The notes under the pieces were generated by a model. It was not told the origin of the DNA. It did no database searches and saw only the letters and a list, made by a program, of their open reading frames with translations. A stretch of 11,404 bases of DNA, taken from the NCBI GenBank assembly GCA_027482795.1, contig JAIXVS010000235.1, forward strand, positions 1-11,404, read 5' to 3'. Of the stretch, positions 8,104 through 11,404 are shown one piece after another. The position numbers and the translations under genes were made by a program. The number at the start of each line of letters is the position of its first letter. Within the stretch, counting starts at the first letter, position 1. The DNA is from Rhodobacter sp. Its GTDB lineage: Bacteria > Pseudomonadota > Alphaproteobacteria > Rhodobacterales > Rhodobacteraceae.

Positions 8104-8948
8104 CGCAGACCCTGTCGGATATGGCGGTGGATGTGCTGACCTGCGGCGATGGGCGCGAGAAAACCGCCCGCGCCGCGCGTCATGCTGCGGCATGGCGGGC
8201 AGCATCGGCGGCAGGCACGCGGCTGCCCTTGGGCAGCGCGCGCCCACCAGATCAGCCCGCCCGACCCGCAGCCCCTGCCCTGCTGGACCCGCGCGATGTG
8301 CCACGGCGCAGGCCGAACACGCAGACGGGGCGCATTGCCCTGCTGCACGCGCTGGCCCATATCGAGCTGAACGCGGTTGATCTGCACTGGGACATCATCG
8401 CCCGTTTTGCCCATGTGCCCATGCCCGCCAGCTTTTACGATGACTGGGTGCAGGCCGCCGATGACGAGGCAAAGCATTTCAACCTAGTTTGCGATGTGCT
8501 GGAAGAAAAGGGCAGTTTTTACGGGGCCATGCCCGCCCATGCAGGCATGTGGCAAGCAGCAACAGATACCGCGCATGATTTGCTGGCGCGCCTTGCGGTG
8601 GTTCCGATGGTGCTAGAGGCACGGGGGCTGGATGTATCGCCGCAAATGATCGAATTGTTCGCGGCCCACAAAGACGAGGCGGCGCTGGGCGCGCTGAATG
8701 TGATCTACCGCGAAGAAGTGGCCCATGTCGCCTATGGGTCGAAATGGTTCAATTGGCTGTGTGGGCAGGCAGGGCGCGACCCGCGCGATGCCTTTCACGA
8801 TCTGGTGCGGCGCTATTTCCACGGCGCACTCAAGCCCCCCTTCAACGAAGAAAAACGCGCCGAGGCAGGCATACCCCCCGATTTCTATTGGCCACTTGCC
8901 GCGAAAATCGACCCCGCGCCGCAACTAAAGGGCGACAAAACCCCTTAA
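8100..8948 (+). CDS. DUF455 family ferritin-like diiron protein
   Basis: A 282-residue predicted cytoplasmic protein. Residues 1-70 are Ala/Arg/Pro-rich and probably partly disordered; the rest is helical and matches DUF455, a member of the ferritin-like superfamily. A full set of possible diiron ligands is visible: Glu89 (AHIELNA), Glu123 and His126 (DDEAKHF), Glu173 (LEARGLD), and Glu206 and His209 (REEVAHV). This is the E...ExxH...E...ExxH pattern of four-helix diiron enzymes such as MiaE or rubrerythrin. The true substrate of DUF455 proteins is not known to me. The ATG at 8100 overlaps the TGA of the peroxiredoxin gene; an upstream in-frame start at 8049 would run deep into that gene and is rejected. 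Tight coupling to a peroxidase suggests shared peroxide or iron chemistry, but this is inference. Confidence 0.87.
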   Translation: MTQTLSDMAVDVLTCGDGREKTARAARHAAAWRAASAAGTRLPLGSARPPDQPARPAAPALLDPRDVPRRRPNTQTGRIALLHALAHIELNAVDLHWDIIARFAHVPMPASFYDDWVQAADDEAKHFNLVCDVLEEKGSFYGAMPAHAGMWQAATDTAHDLLARLAVVPMVLEARGLDVSPQMIELFAAHKDEAALGALNVIYREEVAHVAYGSKWFNWLCGQAGRDPRDAFHDLVRRYFHGALKPPFNEEKRAEAGIPPDFYWPLAAKIDPAPQLKGDKTP

Positions 8949-8950
8949 AT

Positions 8951-8986
8951 CGGCAGGTTTTTGCCAAAATTGGCGTAAAGCTGCCG
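8951..8986. repeat. 36-bp nested inverted repeat just after the DUF455 stop
   Basis: The outer arms CGGCAG (8951-8956) and CTGCCG (8981-8986) and the inner arms GCCAA (8963-8967) and TTGGC (8970-8974) share one exact centre, with three further A-T pairs and one G-T pair between them. Fifteen of the 17 opposing positions around the central AA can pair. It begins 2 nt after the TAA stop. No T-run follows, so a standard intrinsic terminator is unlikely. It may be an mRNA 3'-end stabilising hairpin, an attenuating structure, or a protein-binding dyad for the next transcription unit. Confidence 0.6.
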
Positions 8987-9093
8987 CAGGCTAGGGCGCA
9001 GATGCATAAGCGCTTGCTTGCGCGCGCGCAGGCCCCTAACAGTTTGACGCGGCGGGTGCTTTGCATCGGCCATGGGGTTGGGGGAATTCGCGC
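8987..9093 (+). promoter_or_regulatory. Possible promoter and ribosome site for the M23 peptidase/bactofilin pair
   Basis: The spacer holds TTGCTT (9014-9019), 17 bp, TAACAG (9037-9042), a plausible but weak sigma-70 promoter. The purine-rich stretch GGGGGA at 9080-9085 lies 8 nt before the GTG at 9094 and is the best ribosome-binding site in the region, which decides the start of the peptidase gene. Apart from the dyad at 8951-8986 nothing else stands out in this gap. Confidence 0.35.
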
Positions 9094-10416
9094 GTGTTGA
9101 CCAAGGTTTCACACAGTATCAACTCTCGGCTAGAGGGCTATTTGCCCGAACGCCGTTTGTTTTTGAAATCCGACCGCGACACCCGCTTTATCAGACTGCG
9201 CCCGTTTACCCAACTTGTGGCCCTGACCATTGGCGCGCTGTCGCTGGGCTGGATGATTCTGGCCACGGCGATTTTGCTGATGGATTCGATTTCGGCAGGC
9301 ACATCGCGCGAACAGGTGGCGCGCCAGCAATCTTTGTACGAAGAACGGCTGAATGCGCTGTCCGAAGACCGCGATCTGCGCGCAGCCGAGGCCAGCGGCG
9401 CGCAGGCACGCTTTGGCACCGCACTGGAACAGGTCGCGCAAATGCAAGCGCGGCTGCTGGCATCCGAACAGCGCCGCCGTGAATTGGAAACGGGCATTGA
9501 TGTTATCCAAAACACCCTGCGCCGCACGATAGCCGAACGTGACGCCGCGCGCGCCGAATTCTTGGCGTTGAATGCGGCGGGCAATGGCACTGCCGAGGCG
9601 CGCCAGCGCGATGTGGCGGCATCTTTGGCCTATGTGACCGATACTTTGGGCCAAACGGCGGTGCAGCGCGATGGGGCCGAGAAATTGGCGGCAGAGGCGG
9701 GTGAAAAGGTGGCAGCAGTCGAATCGGCCAAACGCGCATTGGAAACCCGCAACGATGTGATTTTTGGTCAAATTGAACAGGCGTTGAAAGTTACGGTCGA
9801 ACCGCTAGATCAGATGTTCCGCGATGCGGGGCTTGACCCATCATCCTTGGTGGATGCAGCCAAACGCGGCTATGACGGGCAAGGCGGGCCATTGACCCCT
9901 ATTCGCCTGTCGACCCGCAACGAGGCCCCTTTCGCCGAAGAGGTGCGCGCCAATTCCATTTTGCTGGGCCTGCAAGAGATTGACCAGTATCGCGAGGCGG
10001 CCTTTGACACCCCCTTTGCAATGCCCGTGCGCACCGCCATTCGCTATACATCGGGCTTTGGCAACCGCCGCGATCCCTTTGGGCGCGGCGTGCGCGGGCA
10101 CGAAGGGCAAGATATGGCGGGGGCCTACGGCTCGCCCATTTATGCCACGGCAGACGGGGTTGTAACCTATGCTGGTTGGCAAAGCGGCTATGGGCGGCTG
10201 GTGAAAATTCGCCACGCCCACGGCTTTGAAACACGCTATGGCCATTTGGCGCAAGTTCGCGTCGAGGTCGGTCAAAAAGTGTCGCGCGGTGATCGTATAG
10301 GTGATATGGGAAATTCTGGCCGCTCGACTGGCACACATCTTCACTACGAGGTTCGCATTGGCGGATCTGCTAAAAACCCAATGACTTTTATAAAGGCTGG
10401 ACAAAATGTTTTCTAA
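9094..10416 (+). CDS. Membrane-anchored coiled-coil M23 (LytM) peptidoglycan endopeptidase
   Basis: M23 enzymes are zinc metallopeptidases that cut peptide cross-links in peptidoglycan. The 440-residue product has a short cytoplasmic head, one transmembrane helix (about 40-63), a long Glu/Arg/Ala-rich coiled coil (about 70-215), a linker, and a C-terminal LytM domain (about 317-435). All zinc ligands are present: His336 and Asp340 in HEGQD, and His417 of HLH (415-417); His384 in RYGHL also fits the catalytic set, so the enzyme should be active. The N-terminal region resembles DUF5930, which I associate with Rhodobacterales M23 proteins. The frame is open from a TTG at 9061, but GTG at 9094 has a ribosome site at the right distance; TTG at 9097 is the alternative. 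The bactofilin gene overlaps the last 11 bp, implying coupled synthesis. Periplasmic location is inferred from the topology. Confidence 0.93.
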   Translation: MLTKVSHSINSRLEGYLPERRLFLKSDRDTRFIRLRPFTQLVALTIGALSLGWMILATAILLMDSISAGTSREQVARQQSLYEERLNALSEDRDLRAAEASGAQARFGTALEQVAQMQARLLASEQRRRELETGIDVIQNTLRRTIAERDAARAEFLALNAAGNGTAEARQRDVAASLAYVTDTLGQTAVQRDGAEKLAAEAGEKVAAVESAKRALETRNDVIFGQIEQALKVTVEPLDQMFRDAGLDPSSLVDAAKRGYDGQGGPLTPIRLSTRNEAPFAEEVRANSILLGLQEIDQYREAAFDTPFAMPVRTAIRYTSGFGNRRDPFGRGVRGHEGQDMAGAYGSPIYATADGVVTYAGWQSGYGRLVKIRHAHGFETRYGHLAQVRVEVGQKVSRGDRIGDMGNSGRSTGTHLHYEVRIGGSAKNPMTFIKAGQNVF

Positions 10417-10912
10417 AACACGCATCAACGAACCCACCAAACCAGGCGAATCGATGTCAGGCGACGTGGCTGAAAGCCCTGCGGCAAAGCCCACGATGGA
10501 CTTCACCTCGTCGGCGCCCAAGGTAAAGGTGGCGGCGTCGCTGCTGTCTTCGGATTTGACCATCACGGGCAATCTGAAGACCACGGGCGATATTCAAGTG
10601 GAAGGGACGATTGAGGGCGACATCCGCGCGCATCTGCTGACAGTTGGCGAATCGGCCAATATTCGCGGCGAAGTGGTGGCAGATGATATCGTGATCAATG
10701 GCCGTGTGCAGGGCACCGTGCGCGGGCTGAAGGTGCGCTTGACCTCGTCTGCGCGTGTGGAAGGCGACATCATCCACAAAACCATCGCCATCGAATCGGG
10801 TGCGCAGTTTGAAGGTACCGTTCAGCGCCAAGACGACCCGCTGGCTTCGGGCCGCACCACGGGCGCACCAAGTTCTTCGCGCCGCGTGGCGGCTGCGCCG
10901 AAAGAAGAATAA
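10406..10912 (+). CDS. Bactofilin (polymer-forming cytoskeletal protein)
   Basis: Bactofilins assemble without nucleotide into filaments or membrane-associated patches that position cell-wall enzymes. The 168-residue protein has a flexible N-terminal tail (1-44), a central beta-helical core (about 45-141) made of short repeats rich in Gly and Val/Ile, such as GNLKTTGDIQVEGTIEGDI and GQ/G-turn repeats up to QFEGTVQ, and a Ser/Arg/Ala-rich tail. This layout and length are typical. The ATG at 10406 lies inside the end of the peptidase gene (11-bp overlap, different frame) with AAAGG about 9 nt upstream. An internal ATG at 10454-10456 is a possible alternative start. Pairing of bactofilins with M23 peptidases is known from other bacteria, for example Helicobacter pylori CcmA with Csd1, where the pair helps set cell shape. 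A terminator follows 19 bp downstream. Confidence 0.96.
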   Translation: MFSKTRINEPTKPGESMSGDVAESPAAKPTMDFTSSAPKVKVAASLLSSDLTITGNLKTTGDIQVEGTIEGDIRAHLLTVGESANIRGEVVADDIVINGRVQGTVRGLKVRLTSSARVEGDIIHKTIAIESGAQFEGTVQRQDDPLASGRTTGAPSSSRRVAAAPKEE

Positions 10913-10931
10913 TCGGGCCAATCATATTAAG

Positions 10932-10958
10932 AAAAGCGCGCCTTTCGGCGCGCTTTTT
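10932..10958. terminator. Bidirectional intrinsic terminator between bactofilin and prfB
   Basis: A perfect 11-bp stem, AAAAGCGCGCC (10932-10942) with GGCGCGCTTTT (10947-10957), closes a TTTC tetraloop and is followed on the plus strand by a T-run ending at 10958. Read on the minus strand the same stem ends in TTTTC, so it can also stop prfB transcripts arriving from the right. It lies 19 bp after the bactofilin stop and about 70 bp after the prfB stop, as expected for converging genes. Confidence 0.92.
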
Positions 10959-11029
10959 ATTTGTATTTGATATGTTTTGCCAAAGCATAACCACTCAGGC
11001 CAAACCAAGTCTGCGCACCAAAACGGGGC

Positions 11030-11404
11030 TTAATCGTCGGCCATCGCTTCGGCGCGCGATTTGCCTGCCACGTCCATGGCCAAGGTTGCGGCCATAAACT
11101 TATCCAAATCGCCATCCAATACGCCCGAGGTGTCAGATGTTTCATACCCCGTGCGCAGGTCTTTGACCATTTGATAGGGCTGCAAAACATAAGACCGAAT
11201 TTGGTTGCCCCAGCCTGCATCGCCCTTATTTTCGTGGGCGGCGTTGATCGCGGCGTTGCGTTTGTCCAGTTCCAACTGATACAGGCGCGAGCGCAGGGCG
11301 TTCATACAAATTTCGCGGTTTTGGTGCTGCGATTTCATCGACGATGTCACCACGATATTGGTGGGCAAGTGGGTGATCCGCACCGCCGAATCGGTGGTAT
11401 TCAC
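11030..11404 (-). CDS. prfB: Peptide chain release factor 2, 5' part cut by window edge
   Basis: RF2 releases the finished peptide at UAA and UGA stop codons on the ribosome. Only the last 124 residues are in the window. It begins inside VNTTDSAVRITHLP, the segment directly after the catalytic GGQ motif, which therefore lies just beyond the right edge. The segments SQHQNR, RLYQLELDKR, GWGNQIRSYVLQPYQMVKD and VLDGDLD identify RF2 rather than RF1. One small oddity is LPTNIVV, where most class I release factors have LPTGIVV. The gene ends at TAA and converges on the bactofilin gene, with the shared terminator between them. The stop-codon recognition motif and the known +1 frameshift site of many prfB genes would lie far upstream, outside the window. 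Confidence 0.95.
   Translation of the reverse strand: MNTTDSAVRITHLPTNIVVTSSMKSQHQNREICMNALRSRLYQLELDKRNAAINAAHENKGDAGWGNQIRSYVLQPYQMVKDLRTGYETSDTSGVLDGDLDKFMAATLAMDVAGKSRAEAMADD

Noticed and set aside
7621..8972. 13-bp exact repeat TTTGCCAAAATTG at 7621-7633 and 8960-8972, in both plus-strand leader regions
   Set aside because: About one such pair is expected by chance in a window this long, and its place relative to the two start codons differs.
8951..8990. Dyad after DUF455 as an intrinsic terminator
   Set aside because: The right arm is followed by CAGGCTAGGG with no T-run, so the standard signature is missing.
9061..9093. Upstream TTG start for the M23 peptidase
   Set aside because: The extra 11 residues (His, Trp, Gly-rich) do not look coding, and the good ribosome-binding site GGGGGA lies inside them, 8 nt before the GTG at 9094.
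9841..10584. 247-codon open frame on the minus strand opposite the M23 peptidase and bactofilin
   Set aside because: It spans the junction of two well-supported plus-strand genes and has no family resemblance.

Overview
This window looks like an ordinary, densely coded chromosomal segment of an alphaproteobacterium, most likely order Rhodobacterales (the Roseobacter/Paracoccus group). The reasons are its high GC and abundant CGCG, the character of each protein, and the pairing of an M23 peptidase bearing the N-terminal region typical of Rhodobacterales with a bactofilin beside prfB. I see no mobile element, CRISPR array, tRNA, rRNA or phage gene.

Left arm (1-7529, all minus strand, transcribed right to left). 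The order is a large AsmA/YhdP-like envelope protein, then queA (overlapping it by 4 bp, ATGA), a YcaD-like MFS transporter (21 bp gap), a DUF924 protein (51 bp gap) and lpd (75 bp gap, probably with its own promoter), whose 3' end is cut by the window edge. The gaps suggest one operon from the AsmA-like gene down to DUF924, possibly reading through into lpd.

Divergent regulatory region (7530-7653). This 124-bp spacer separates the minus arm from the plus arm. It holds two dyads: nested inverted repeats at 7559-7584 and a perfect 12-bp palindrome at 7604-7615.

Right arm (7654-10912, plus strand). A BCP-like peroxiredoxin with an altered active site overlaps by 4 bp a DUF455 ferritin-like diiron protein. 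A 145-bp spacer with a 36-bp nested dyad follows. Then come a membrane-anchored coiled-coil M23 (LytM) endopeptidase and a bactofilin whose start overlaps the peptidase end by 11 bp. The first pair suggests peroxide/iron redox chemistry. The second is a cell-wall-remodelling and scaffold pair of the kind known to set cell shape. A strong hairpin terminator at 10932-10958 closes the arm and also serves the converging prfB (RF2) gene, whose C-terminal third fills 11030-11404 on the minus strand.

The window shows no obvious new large system. The parts most worth a second look are the non-canonical peroxiredoxin with its diiron partner, the dyad elements in the two spacers, and the envelope genes clustered on both sides of the divergent promoter.
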